From contig JAADJZ010000039.1 in NCBI GenBank assembly GCA_011032825.1, forward strand, positions 1 to 64,000: DNA of 64,000 bases, given 5' to 3'. The position numbers and the translations under genes were made by a program. The number at the start of each line of letters is the position of its first letter. The first letter of the stretch is position 1. Shown in pieces: positions 33,243 to 43,860 of the stretch. This DNA comes from Massariosphaeria phaeospora (taxonomy: Eukaryota; Ascomycota; Dothideomycetes; Pleosporales). Under the pieces are notes generated by a model. That model ran no database searches, was not told the origin of the DNA, and worked only from the letters and a program-made list of their open reading frames with translations.

Positions 33243-34152
33243 ACGTACCTCACGGGTAGTCGGGCCACACGGGTTCGCGGGACACTTTTGCCAAGCAAAT
33301 TATCTAATATTATAACCTTAATACCTTTCTTAATAGTAGGCCTATTAGAATAATTTATACACTGTTATAAAGCTCTAAGCTAGGACTTTAAAATCTACTA
33401 AAAATTACCTAAATAGGCTAAGTACTACTAGAGTTTTTAAAGTTTAAAGATAAAGAGCTCGCTTAAGCTCTATACCTAGTATCTAGTAGAATTCTACTAT
33501 AATAAACTTTTATATTCTAAAATATTCTTATTTATACTGTAAGTTAGAGTTCTAGAAAGTTATATAGTATATAGCTTAGAATTAAAGCTATTAGATAGAA
33601 TTAGAGTTTATATATAAAACCTACTAAGTATAAAGTATTAGTACTATTATAACTCTAAATAATACTACTTTTTTAAAGCTTATATAGTATAATTATACTA
33701 AGTACTAAATTATTAAGTAGTTTTACATTAGGTTTTAATAGTTATATATAGATATTTATACTTAGCTAGTATAAAGAAAGTAAACTACTTTCTAACCTAT
33801 CTAGTAGCTTTAATCTTAGGCTACACGCTATAAAACTCTCTAGTACTTTAATATATAGTATAAATAAGAATATTTTAGAATATAAAAGTTTATTATAGTA
33901 GAATTCTACTAGATACTAGGTATAGAGCTTAAGCGAGCTCTTTATCTTTAAACTTTAAAAACTCTAGTAGTACTTAGCCTATTTAGGTAATTTTTAGTAG
34001 ATTTTAAAGTCCTAGCTTAGAGCTTTAAAACAGTGTATAAATTATTCTAATAGGCCTACTATTAAGAAAGGTATTAAAGTTATAATATTAGATAATTTGC
34101 TTGGCAAAAGTGTCCCGCGAACCCGTGTGGCCCGACTACCCGTGAGGTACGT
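33243..34152. mobile_element. fold-back MITE of a pogo family with about 297-bp inverted repeats
   Basis: TA at 33,241-33,242 and 34,153-34,154 flanks a 910-bp AT-rich element. Its first ~297 bases and the complement of its last ~297 are almost identical, with only a few mismatches. The termini read ACGTACCTCACGGGTAGTCG. The same end occurs, with C-to-T and G-to-A changes, at the full-length pogo copy 7,017-9,093 (ACGTACTTTACGAGTAG), which identifies the parent family. There is no coding capacity. The outermost ~55 bp are GC-rich and intact while the interior is AT-rich. Confidence 0.88.
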
Positions 34153-34829
34153 TAGGGTATAGCTAGAAATCAAACGTATATCGACTAGGTTCTGTCGACG
34201 CGGTGTCTCGTTTAGTGGTATACAACAAAGCAATGTATACATCAAACAGTACCAGAATCTCCGTGCTGGAATTTGCAGCGTAGAGCAGGAGCACTACGAC
34301 TCCCTCTACGAAATCTAGAGAAGAAACTGCACGCTTCGAGAGTTGTTATCGTGTTATCAGCGGGTGCAGCATTTGGCAAAGGTGCCGCGGAGCGCGAGGG
34401 CAACGTCGCACGTACAAAAGTAAAGATACGTACACTCGCGCGAGAATGGTCATGTAGATAATATTCAAGGACGGAGTACGATCGTGCGAATTTAGAGGTG
34501 CGCCTTGCGCACCTCGCCTCGTTCGTGCGAAGAGAGAAACTAGTAGTGGCCCTCGCGAGAGATATGAGTTGTCGTGCCTGGGCAGTTGGACGACTATGCT
34601 ACATCGCAACAAATGGGTCATTCCAGTAGCATACTGTTTATGCGATAGCGTGCAAACTGAAAGTACGAATGTTTATTTTCATGCTGTTAAGGTAACGATA
34701 CACAGAACACTGGCGGGACTTTAGGCAGTCAGAAGTATCCAACAATAGTCCGGCCGTGCGAAGTAGACAGGTATCAGGGTGAAATCGCCAATCGTGTGTT
34801 CATCAATGTCGTGTAGAGTTCGCTCGGGT
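34153..34829. other. intergenic
   Basis: No gene supported. Open stretches on both strands show no domain or codon pattern. Confidence 0.5.
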
Positions 34830-35907
34830 CTAGAAGCTTAGTAGCCACAGGTCCGTGAGCCTCTCGTTGTTTTCTCCAAGGCCGCCGTGCACTACGATGC
34901 TGTCGTTGCCGCGGCCCGCACTCTTCACTACGTCGCCATCAAACCAGCCTCGAGGCGCCGGCATGTCGTCGCCAGCAGCTATGTTCAACCTCGTCCACCA
35001 GTTCTCCCCGATATCGTACGACCAGATGTCGTTTAGCATCTTGCCCGCGCCAGCATGACCGAGCGATGATGGGTCGTGTTCGCCAAACAAAGTCACCAGT
35101 TTGTTCCTACCCTCGAGTCGGAGGGGCAGCAACACGCAAACGCTGCGTGGTTCTGGACCATCATTGCCGTCGGCCAGGAAGCTCTGCGTAGACCAGGTGC
35201 TGGAGGCGATGTCGAAGATGTCGATAGTGCCACCCTGCTCTTTGGTCCCGTCGAAGCCGTTCATCCTGAACAGCTTGCCGCCACTGTAGGCGAGCGAAGT
35301 TCCGCCTCGCTGGGGTGGCGGGGCATCGGGAGCCTGGGTCCACGTCCGATCGCTGACGTTGAACTTCCAAAGGTCGGAAAGACGGCCTTCGGCGGGGCAG
35401 CCCGCATGGACGAAGAAGGTATGCTGGCCGTCGCTGGCGCTGCAGTGGTAGCTACGGGCTGGCGGATGTGGCTGGGAAGGGTCGGCGGGCTCGATCTTCG
35501 ACCACGATGCTGCTGCGACGTCATAGGCCCACACTGCGCCCTGCTCGTCGACGGGCGCCATGTCTACGCCGCCACGGCCGGAGAAGAGGTACATGGCGCC
35601 TCCGAGGACGGCCGAGGCACTTCCAACGCGCGGGCTGGGAGCCGAGCCGGGAGAGATGGTCTCGAGGTTTGCTGCATCTAATAGGTCATAGGTGAGCACT
35701 GTGATGGCCGGGTGACATCACGTGGGACGAACCTGGACTGTTCAGAGGGAAGCGGTCGAGCTGGTTGTCGATGGGCTGGCGAGGCAGCACTTCTCCGCCA
35801 AAGATGCACACTGTCTGGTCGACGACCGAGAGGACGTGCGATGAGCGGCGGAGACGCTCTGTGGCGAGCAGGCGGGTCCAGCGGCCTTTGAGGGTGCTGA
35901 TGGGCAT
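34830..35907 (-). CDS. kelch-repeat beta-propeller protein
   Basis: The start is at 35,907 (MPISTLKGRWTRLLATE). Exon 1 ends at 35,733 or 35,739 and exon 2 runs 35,698-34,830, giving about 347 aa. The intron is unusually short (34-40 nt) with a weak donor (GTTCGT or GTCCAG), so its exact border is uncertain; both choices keep the frame. Kelch blades are visible: VCIFGGEVLPRQPIDN, AMYLFSGRGG...VWAYDVAAASWSKIE, TFFVHAGC...LWKFNVSDRTWTQ, KLFRMNGFDG...IDIFDIASSTWS, KLVTLFGEHD...IWSYDIGENWWTRL and SIVVHGGLGENNERLTDLWLL. Relatives include nitrile-specifier-like and other kelch proteins; binding partner unknown. It is divergent from the coilin-like gene. Confidence 0.82.
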
Positions 35908-36362
35908 GGTGTGTTGGCGTGTTGGCGTGGTGTCTGTGGACGTACTCGGTCGGGCACGTCAAGTCGGAGATGGGAGTGGTGAAGCAAGGTGGTGGACGAG
36001 GACAGCCACAGCCGGCCAGCCCACGGTGGCGATTGAGTGCAGCGCGGGTTTCACCATGGCTGCAGCTGCGCGAGTGAAGGCGAGGGGCGGAGGCAGCGAC
36101 CAGCGACCAGCGACCAGCGACCAGCGACCAGCGACCAGCGACGGAGCGACGGTGGGCAGAAGCAGCAGCGGCGTCTGCGTCTCATCGCCCGTCGCGGGGC
36201 AATGCCGCTAACCTCGTCGCGGAGTAGCGTCATTAGGTAAGGCGGCCCAAGCTCCTTAACACGGCCAAAAAGTTCGCCGCGTCCTGCTGCAGCAACCTTC
36301 ACCACACATCGTGCAACCCCCCTGCTCACCCTGCTCACCCTGCTCACCCCAGGTTCCCCAAG
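35908..36362. promoter_or_regulatory. divergent promoter region of the kelch and coilin-like genes
   Basis: 455 bp between two start codons. It contains a 7-bp tandem repeat (CCAGCGA, about seven copies, 36,094-36,142) and three copies of CCCTGCTCAC just before the coilin-like start. Confidence 0.6.
36094..36142. repeat. (CCAGCGA)n minisatellite
   Basis: About seven perfect 7-bp units in the divergent promoter. Confidence 0.95.
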
Positions 36363-38449
36363 ATGCGACTGCGCGTCTCGGTGCAGCGGCACCGTCTGCC
36401 CGCCAACAACATCGTCTGGAGCCTCCCCGGCGACCACCGCCCGCAGGCCTACACCATCGCGCGCCTGCTCGAAGACATCAACCAGATCCTGCCCTTGGAG
36501 GCCGAGCACTGGGGCCTCGAGGACTACGTGGTCGAGGTCGGCGGCTTTGAGTGCCTGCACTTTGCTCCCGTCACGCAGGTGCTCAAGGACGACGACACCG
36601 TCTCGATCCGCCCCCTCCTGACCGCCGAGGTCCGTTCGCGCACCCTCTGCGGCCGCTATCAGATCTCCGACGCCGGCCAGCACCTCGTCGACGGCGTCCC
36701 TTTTGGCCGCCCGTACCTACGACAGCCGAAGCGCCCGGCCGTCGCTATACCGCCCCGCAAGCGCTCGTTGCTCGACGACAATGTTGAGGGAGCCGATGAC
36801 CCGGACGAGCCGCGATTGATCACTGCAAACGGGCACTTCTCAGACGAGCACGCTGATGATGCCGAGAACAGCGGCTATGAACGCCAGGATGCAGCGCGAC
36901 CCAACAAGAGGCAGAAGACTGTCCACTTCACTCAGCCTGTGCAAGACGAGTCAGACAGCGAGGACGACGACGAAGACTTTGCTCCGCCCGAGGATAGTGA
37001 TGACAACGATGTTGGCATGGATACCGTCATTTCTTCAGGTGATTCCGATACGTCCTCATCTGGCTCGGATTCCGACGATTCCTCATCTGACTCGGATTCG
37101 GACAGTTCCTCGTCCAGTGAATCCGATGTCGATAGCGGCACAATAGCCACCGTGACGACGGCCGACAAAAGGACCAGCGTAAGCTCTCATCCTCTGATTA
37201 ACGCGGATCACAGCTCTCCTGGGCAGGGGTTAAAAACAACAATGCGGAGGAATCGCCGGCGGTCTGAATCCAAACGCCTGAGAAAACTCCAATCTACAGG
37301 TGTACTCGGCGTAAACGCAAATCTCAAAGATTATAGGCAGTACGTAACATCAAACCCACCACCATCGCAACCTCCAACGGAAGACACGTCTCACGTTGAC
37401 ATGATGACCGCTTATTCTGGCACAAAAACACACTTGGAGCGTGGTTCAAAGTTCGAAGTAACCTCCGAAGGAGTCACGTATTCTTTTACCAAGGATGAAC
37501 TATTTGGAGTAGCCAAGAAGCAGGAGTGGCACCCCGGCCTAGAGAAACCATCAAAAGCGCCCGAAACTCCAAGCACAAAACCCACGGAAGCGCCGCCTGC
37601 AAGACGACTCAAGCCAGATGTAACTGCGATTGGGCGTATTATTGCGCACCAAACTAGGGTAATTCTCTCGTACTAGGTACAGATGCAATCACTAACAAAA
37701 CTCAGCCTCTTGTCAAAAAGACGCCCAAGCCCAAGGCACCGCAAGCCACTGCGAAATCTGACAAGCCAGAGGGTGCGTCAGACCCCGACTTCTGGAAATC
37801 CCGTGTCAATCTATCCGCATTCGAGTGCTGGAAGGAGGAAGTTGAACTCAGTGTTCCTCCTTTTCCCTTCAAGCAACATTGGGACCCGGTGAGCAAGAGC
37901 ATGATGAAGAACAACAACAACAAAAAGAAAAAGAAGAACAAAAAGGGCGGTAGGAACGATATGCCGCGCGATTCCATCGACGAAAACCCGGAGCACATCA
38001 TACTCGACTACGACGATGCCCCTGCGGCAGAGAAGCCAGAGTCTGATGCGAGCGAGGCGATTGAGTCCCAGCTAATGCAAGACGTCGAAACTGCTGCCAA
38101 ATCCGACAATGTTCCTCTTCCAGAGGACGTCGAATCCCTTCCCGCACTTGCTCCAGCTGACCTCAAGGTGGGTGCTACCATTGTATGTAAAGTCTGGGCT
38201 ATCAACCACGAGAAATTTACCCCGGAGATAAGCGAATTCCAGACTGCCATTGTGGAATCCGAAGGGGACTCTGGGAATGGCGGCGGAATCATCAGATTGA
38301 AACTTGCCCAACAGGGCCTGCCAGGGTGGGCGGATCCAAATGTTCGTAAAACTGCGGACAAGTTTGGGATCGCGGACGACGAAGACGATGGCGTGTGGGA
38401 GGGAGCGTTCACCGAGCTTGTCGAGCCGAAGTTGCTCAAGGCCGCTTGA
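36363..38449 (+). CDS. coilin-like protein (fungal DUF7357 family)
   Basis: Exons are 36,363-37,658 and 37,706-38,449 (donor GTAATT, branch CACTAAC), giving 679 aa. The first ~100 residues look like the ubiquitin-like N-terminal domain of coilins: LRVSVQRHRLPANNIVW, a LLEDINQILPLE helix, YVVEVGGFECLHF, then VLKDDDTVSIRPL. The middle is long and disordered, with acidic and Ser/Asp runs (about residues 195-260) and basic patches (RRNRRRSESKRLRK), as in Cajal-body scaffold proteins. A Lys/Asn run lies near residue 500. The C-terminal ~100 residues resemble an atypical Tudor-like barrel (VGATIVCKVWAINHEKFTPEISEFQTAIV). The role is probably nuclear, in RNP biogenesis; this is family-based inference. 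Confidence 0.72.
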
Positions 38450-39210
38450 GATCTTGGTCTGGTCTGGCAACATTTCTCACATATCTGGGTGGACGTTTCA
38501 TCAATCGAATTATACCCCGTCCTGTCGCGATCTGGTACGGTGGGGAACTGAGCGAACTGCGATAATCGTACAGCATCAAGCTGGGGGCTACACGACCATA
38601 CGTCTAACTTGTCCAAGATCAATCAGCTTTGGTAGGGATAATTGGAATGAAAGTATGTGTTCTTATATCTTCCTTCAGCTGCTCGGGTCCCAGAGATGAT
38701 TGATGTGCCATGATCAATCTACACGCGACAGCCAAGCTACCGACTGATCTACCCCGCCAAACGTCATCCGATACCCCTCCTATCGTCAGATTACTTCGTA
38801 AAGGAGGACCCGGTTCGTGTTGCGTCCTAATATCACCAACAACACCCTGCATCCTGAGTTCATCCGAGGCTTACTTTAGCACTAGCCGCTACTCGGTGTC
38901 TACGTCGATCCGGCGGCCGGCAACAGCTCTCAGCGCCCGCCTCGGCTTTCTAACCCCTTAGGTAACTATATTCAACTGCCGTGGTGGGGTGCCATTTCGA
39001 CAATGCGTCGGGCTAAAAAGTCTTCTATACGTGCATTAATCCGTGTTCTCACTTTGTCTTTAATAGATGCGCATCCTCTTTACAATGTTGAGAGTAACCC
39101 GTCTTCCATTCCTCGTCAGCATCGTCAATTCTGAGCTCAAGATACAAACGCGTCCAGACGATCAGTTCATCACAAGGCGAAGAGCTTACCGGTAATTTCA
39201 TTGCACCGCC
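38450..39210. other. intergenic
   Basis: No gene or repeat was recognised between the coilin-like 3' end and the methyltransferase-like start. Confidence 0.6.
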
Positions 39211-40341
39211 ATGGTCCTCCCTTATGGCGTCTACAGAGCAGACCACGTGGGCTCTTTCCTACGACCCTCGTCTGTTCTCGATGCTCGCGAAGCCGTAGCG
39301 AACAAGACATCGGGCATGGAAGAGCTGCGCAAGGTCGAAGACAAAGCCGTAGCCGACGTCGCCACGAAGCAGATAGCCAACGGCCTCCGCTCGATCACCG
39401 ACGGCGAGTACCGCCGCGCATACTTCCACCTCGACTTCCTGCAACATCTGTCTGGCATCGAGATCAAGGGACAAACGGGCATGATACGACCGCACGGCTT
39501 CTCGCCGCCTGTCCTGGCCGTCACGGGAAAACTCGGCCATCCAAAGAGCATCCAGGTCGAAGACTTCAAGTTCCTCGAGCAGACCATCAAAGACAACGGC
39601 GGCGCCGCCACCACCAAAGTGTGCATCCCCAGCCCCACCATGGTGCACTTCCGCGGCGGCCGCGCCAGCATCGACATCGAAGCGTACCCGGACCTCGACC
39701 CTTTCTTCGACGACCTCGCGCGCGTCTACCAAGAAGAGCTAGCCTCGCTCTACGCCGCCGGCTGCCGCTTCGTGCAGCTCGACGACACGAACCTAGCCTA
39801 CCTGTGCGACCCGGACATGCGCGCGCAAGCCGCGTCCCGCAACGAAGACCTCGCGACGCTGCCGCGCAAATACGCGGCCCTCATCAACGCAGCCATCTCC
39901 AAGCGGCCCGCCGACATGACCATCGGCATCCACCTGTGCCGCGGCAACTACCGCTCCAAGTGGTTCGCGAGCGGCGGCTACGAGCCCGTCGCCGAGGTGC
40001 TGTTCAAGGAGCTCGCCGTCGACGCCTACTTCCTCGAGTACGACGACGCGCGCAGCGGCGACTTTGCCCCGCTGCGCCACCTGCCGGCTAACAAGGTCGT
40101 CGTGCTGGGCCTCATGAGCAGCAAGATGAGCGGCTTGGACGATAAGGCGCAGATTGTCGAGCGGTTGAGGCAGGCGGCGGAGGTGGCGCCGAGGGGGCTG
40201 GAGCAGTTGTGTTTGAGCCATCAGTGTGGGTTTAGTAGTACGGTTGAGGGGAACGAGTTGAGTGAGGAGGAGCAGTGGGCGAAGGTGAGGCTGGAGGTGG
40301 AGATTGCGAAGGAGATCTGGGGCGAGGATTTGAGTCAGTGA
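39211..40341 (+). CDS. cobalamin-independent methionine synthase (MetE) C-terminal-domain protein
   Basis: Single exon, 376 aa. It corresponds to the catalytic C-terminal half of MetE only (as in bacterial YxjG-type proteins), not the ~765-residue fungal Met6. The family's opening RADHVGSFLRP is present, followed by SITDGEYRR, a QLDDTNLAYL strand, the zinc-ligand motif IHLCRGN (His and Cys), FLEYDDARSGDF, KVVVLGLMSSK, and the last ligand Cys in LCLSHQCGFSST. It presumably transfers a methyl group from an unknown donor to a thiol. The good Kozak context (CGCCATGG) supports this start. GC-rich third positions are typical of an expressed housekeeping-like gene. Confidence 0.9.
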   Translation: MVLPYGVYRADHVGSFLRPSSVLDAREAVANKTSGMEELRKVEDKAVADVATKQIANGLRSITDGEYRRAYFHLDFLQHLSGIEIKGQTGMIRPHGFSPPVLAVTGKLGHPKSIQVEDFKFLEQTIKDNGGAATTKVCIPSPTMVHFRGGRASIDIEAYPDLDPFFDDLARVYQEELASLYAAGCRFVQLDDTNLAYLCDPDMRAQAASRNEDLATLPRKYAALINAAISKRPADMTIGIHLCRGNYRSKWFASGGYEPVAEVLFKELAVDAYFLEYDDARSGDFAPLRHLPANKVVVLGLMSSKMSGLDDKAQIVERLRQAAEVAPRGLEQLCLSHQCGFSSTVEGNELSEEEQWAKVRLEVEIAKEIWGEDLSQ

Positions 40342-40795
40342 GAGAGAGGGAGGGAGATGGATGGATGGATAAGGCGAAAATAGAGCAGCGCGTTCGTTGG
40401 TTGGTTAGTTGACTGGTAGAGCGAAGTTGCTGCGCGCCGCTGATTGTTTGACGAGACGACGTAGTAAAGTAAGTGAGTGTATACTATGCTATACTCTACC
40501 ATACTACCGTGCCTCTAGCTCCGCTCAACCCACGCGTGTCGCTAGGCTACATGTAGACTAAATGGAAACCAGTACTACATAAGACACCTACCGTAACACC
40601 AAGTTCCAACTAGATAACCACACTATGCTTCTAACGCTAACAACACAACACTCTATTTTTTTTTTACTTTGCTCTGTCCTGTTTCTTACTTAGTGCCAGT
40701 TGATGTTCAGCCTTTTTCGCCGCGAATACAAAGAGAGATGGGAATTTGGAATGCAAGGCTGCCTGGTGAGGATGCCTGCCTATGCAGACAGACTA
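40342..40795. other. intergenic 3' flank; contains copy 1 of an ~80-bp dispersed duplication
   Basis: No gene is seen. The stretch 40,437-40,515 (GACGAGACGACGTAGTAAAG onward) recurs with changes at 42,888-42,975. Confidence 0.6.
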
Positions 40796-40952
40796 CCGTA
40801 TAAACTGGTTTATACGCCCCCCCCCCCCCCCCCCTAGCGGCTAGTATAAGCTCTCTACTCACGTGATATGTCTCTTGTAAAAGATCAGGATATGGTCCGT
40901 GATACAGAACAGTAATGAAAATTTGGGGAGGCGTATAAACCAGTTTCTACCG
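40796..40952. mobile_element. 157-bp MITE with poly-C run, TA-flanked
   Basis: The left end CCGTATAAACTGG and the complement of the right end CGGTAGAAACTGG lie next to TA at 40,794-40,795 and 40,953-40,954. Inverted arms extend through GTTTATACGCC into a C-run of about 19 on one side and GGGGAGG on the other. The end sequence is very close to that of the MITE at 58,190-58,437 (CCGTATAATCTGG). Confidence 0.6.
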
Positions 40953-41082
40953 TATGCGAGATTGGGTACCTTGGGAGAGAGCTGTGTTGGACATCGTCTC
41001 TCTCTCTCCAGTGCGGGCCGTACGAGAGCAGATAAGATAGCAAGAGCAAAGCACATACCTGTCGTCTATGTATGTAGGTAGG

Positions 41083-41090
41083 TATATAAA
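41083..41090 (+). promoter_or_regulatory. candidate TATA box of small secreted protein 2
   Basis: TATATAAA about 205 bp upstream of the start codon, followed by a CT-rich leader. Confidence 0.4.
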
Positions 41091-41292
41091 GCGCGGCCGT
41101 CCCCTGCGCTTCATCATCTTGCTCTTCAAATCACTAGCTCGATAGATCCCACACTCGCTCACTCTCCTACTCGCTTGTTCATTCCTTCGAACGGTTTATC
41201 CATTCATTCATTCATTCATTTATTCGCTCCTTTTCGCACAATTCTAACCTCCCAATCCAATCCCAAACCTGAAAACCAACCACCTCTCGCAA

Positions 41293-41775
41293 ATGTTCGC
41301 CCACATCCACCTCCCCAGCCTCGCGCTCGTCCTCGCCGCCGCCACCGCCATGCTAGCCACCGCCTCGCCCACCTCGCCCCCAGACACCAATCCCGCCGTC
41401 GTCAACCCCCGCAACCTGTGGGACGTGTAAGTCCAACCCGCTACCCCTACTATAACCGCCCGCCCTTCCTTCCCCCACCACATCCCACCACAGCACTAAC
41501 CCCTCTCCCCCTCTAGCACCCTCTTCACCGCCAAATCCTGCGGCATCCCCTCCAACGGCGCCACGCCCATCGTCACCCCCACGCGCATCCAGCGCTATGG
41601 CGGGCACTGCATCAAGAAGCGCGGCTACTCGATGCGGGTTGACGCGCGCGGCACCTGCTATATATATGCGTATATAGGCAACAACTGTGTGGGCGTGTTC
41701 GTTGAGGTGTATGGTACGGGGTGCTTGCTGCACGATATGTTTGGCTCGTTTATGGTCATTTGCGAGGATGCGTAG
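41293..41775 (+). CDS. small secreted cysteine-rich protein 2 (effector-like)
   Basis: Exons are 41,293-41,426 and 41,517-41,775, giving 130 aa. The signal peptide covers about the first 25 residues (hydrophobic LALVLAAATAMLATA). The mature part has six cysteines with blocks AKSCGI, RIQRYGGHC, MRV, GTCYIYAYIGNNCVG, GTGC and FGSFMVIC. These match small secreted protein 1 (32,301-32,733) in order and spacing, and the intron falls at the same place. It lacks the Lys-Arg site but has a longer propeptide-like stretch after the signal. No known domain. Function unknown; secreted effector or defence protein is inference. Confidence 0.87.
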
Positions 41776-43325
41776 GGAAGCGGGGCGGGGCGGTTGGAAG
41801 TTGAGCGGGGAGTTGAGCTGAGCTGGAAAGGGGGAGGGGGGGGGGGGAAGGGAAAGCGCGTGCAAGTATCGTCATTGTCGTTGGCGGCTGGGAAAACAAA
41901 ACATGGAGGCGACGGCAGCGGCTTGAGGAGGAGGAGGAGGAGAAGGAGGAGGAAGCAAACAAACAGATCTATGTCTTAATCTGCTCAGGTACGACGATAC
42001 ATTGAGGTGCTACAAGGCCTGGCATGAGAACGTTGATCTGCTCGACCATAGCATGAGCGTTTGTTCAAAACCCCCATAACCGAACGCGTATACACTTGCG
42101 CACCTCAACACATTCTGCGGCCACAGAGTGGAGTAGCTACCCAGGAGGCAGACACCGTCCAATTTCGCGAAATCGATCTCGGGGATAGGAAAACTCCACC
42201 GTGTTCTCCCCTAGAATTTCTCCATTTTCGATCCGACAGGACTGTTTCTAGCAATCTCTGAAATGCCGGCTGCTGGCTTGGCTTGGCTCAGGGTGTCTGT
42301 CCTATATGGCTCTTTACTGAGCGAGCGTACGCGTAATAGAAAGTGGCCTATTCTATTCCGCGCGAACACCTGCCGATGCCGCTCGCTGTGACCGCGATTG
42401 CATCGCATCACCGGCCAAAGTTGCTGTGCCGTGGCAACTCGAGACGTGCTGTTTTGTTTTCGAGAAATCGGATAGCCCTGCTCTTGCATATATATGCGCG
42501 CTTTATTGCTGTTGCTTGAGCTGGAGCCATGATGGACATTTTGCGCGTGTGTGTGGGAAGAGATGAGGAGGACGAACGAAGCGTTAGAGAAGAAGACTAT
42601 ATCAGAGTCATCTTGACGGACCATGGTTCTGAGAGGCTCCACAAAAGGGCCACCTATTCAGCTTCCGCTGAATACAAATAAGGTTCCCCTTGAGCATTCG
42701 CGCAAACTTTTGTCCTGCCGTTTGAGCATTAGAACGAGCATTCGCGATGCCCACTGTCTATGCATGCATCGCTGTTCGTCGAGGAACCGCTGGTGACGGC
42801 ACGGATGGGGTTACCAGGCATCGTTTAATCGCTTGAGAACGAGTGCATTGATTGCTTCGGCCTTTGATGGAACCGTCCGCTCTGCGCTGCATTATTCGAT
42901 GAGACGACGGAGTAGAGTAAGTGATTATATACAGTGCTATACTATACCATACCGTATACCATACCGTGCCTCTTGCTTGGGCCTTGGAAAAATCACAACA
43001 CGCTTATCTTCCACTTGTCTTTTACTTCAGCGTCTCTTCTATCTCACTCACTACTTTACCAGAGCGTTCGGATCGGATCGGATGTGACTACACAGTTTCC
43101 GTGCTCGTTTCACTTACCTAGGATGAATGAAATGAACGGCGACGAAAGTGGGTGTGGGCGAAAGCTAAGCTTCACTGATGGTCACTCACCTGGGCGGCGT
43201 ACCCGCGAGGCTACCTTTACCTATCGGTCGGTATACAAGAACACGTCGTTTAGTATATGTACTGCACGACTGCTACACCTACAAAAAGCACCCGGCTACT
43301 CTACTTTTGCTCTCCTACTCACACT
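41776..43325. other. intergenic, with dispersed repeats
   Basis: No gene is supported; open stretches on both strands look random. It contains a CTCCACAAAA/CAGCT..CGCTGAA motif at about 42,634 that recurs three times near 60.7-61.1 kb, and copy 2 of the ~80-bp duplication at 42,888-42,975. Confidence 0.5.
42888..42975. repeat. copy 2 of an ~80-bp dispersed direct repeat
   Basis: GATGAGACGACGGAGTAGAG followed by AAGTGA, a TATAC-rich stretch, and CATACCGTGCCTCT. It parallels 40,437-40,515 in the same orientation. Confidence 0.6.
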
Positions 43326-43860
43326 ATGGCGCCCAACCTGGATACGATACTGACTGAGTTAGTTGAGAACGTTGTCGCTGCTGTCCTGGAGCAAATTAAT
43401 ACTCTGCGACTCGTCTGCAGGGCTCTCTGGGAGAAGACGGAACATCAGTTTATTAAAGTCTATAAGAAACGCTTTGACTACGTTAGTTGCAAGATTGAGT
43501 ATCCTTAACTAGCCGCTCTGCTCTGCATCTGCTGCTAACCTAATCTCTGCGACCGCATCCACGAGATACATTTTGAGTCGCATCACGACTTCTCTAGCCC
43601 ATACAATCTAACTGAAGACGATCCTGACAATCTGTACCGCAACGAACGCTGCTTATCTAATCTCTGTTTGATGCACATGTTCGACACGGAATGGGCAGTC
43701 GAGACATTCTATCTCCTCGTCGCCATTTTCGAGGAACTCGGGACGTCGGCCAAAACGCTACATACCATCACCACAGGGTGCCAGATTGATTTCGTTTTGC
43801 CAGCACTGAAAGCGGCGCGCTTCACTCGCAAGATCATACAACTTGGGATGACCCCTGCAG

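Noticed and set aside
42211..42642. 143-codon minus-strand frame
   Set aside because: No domain, composition like random sequence, and it overlaps a dispersed repeat motif.
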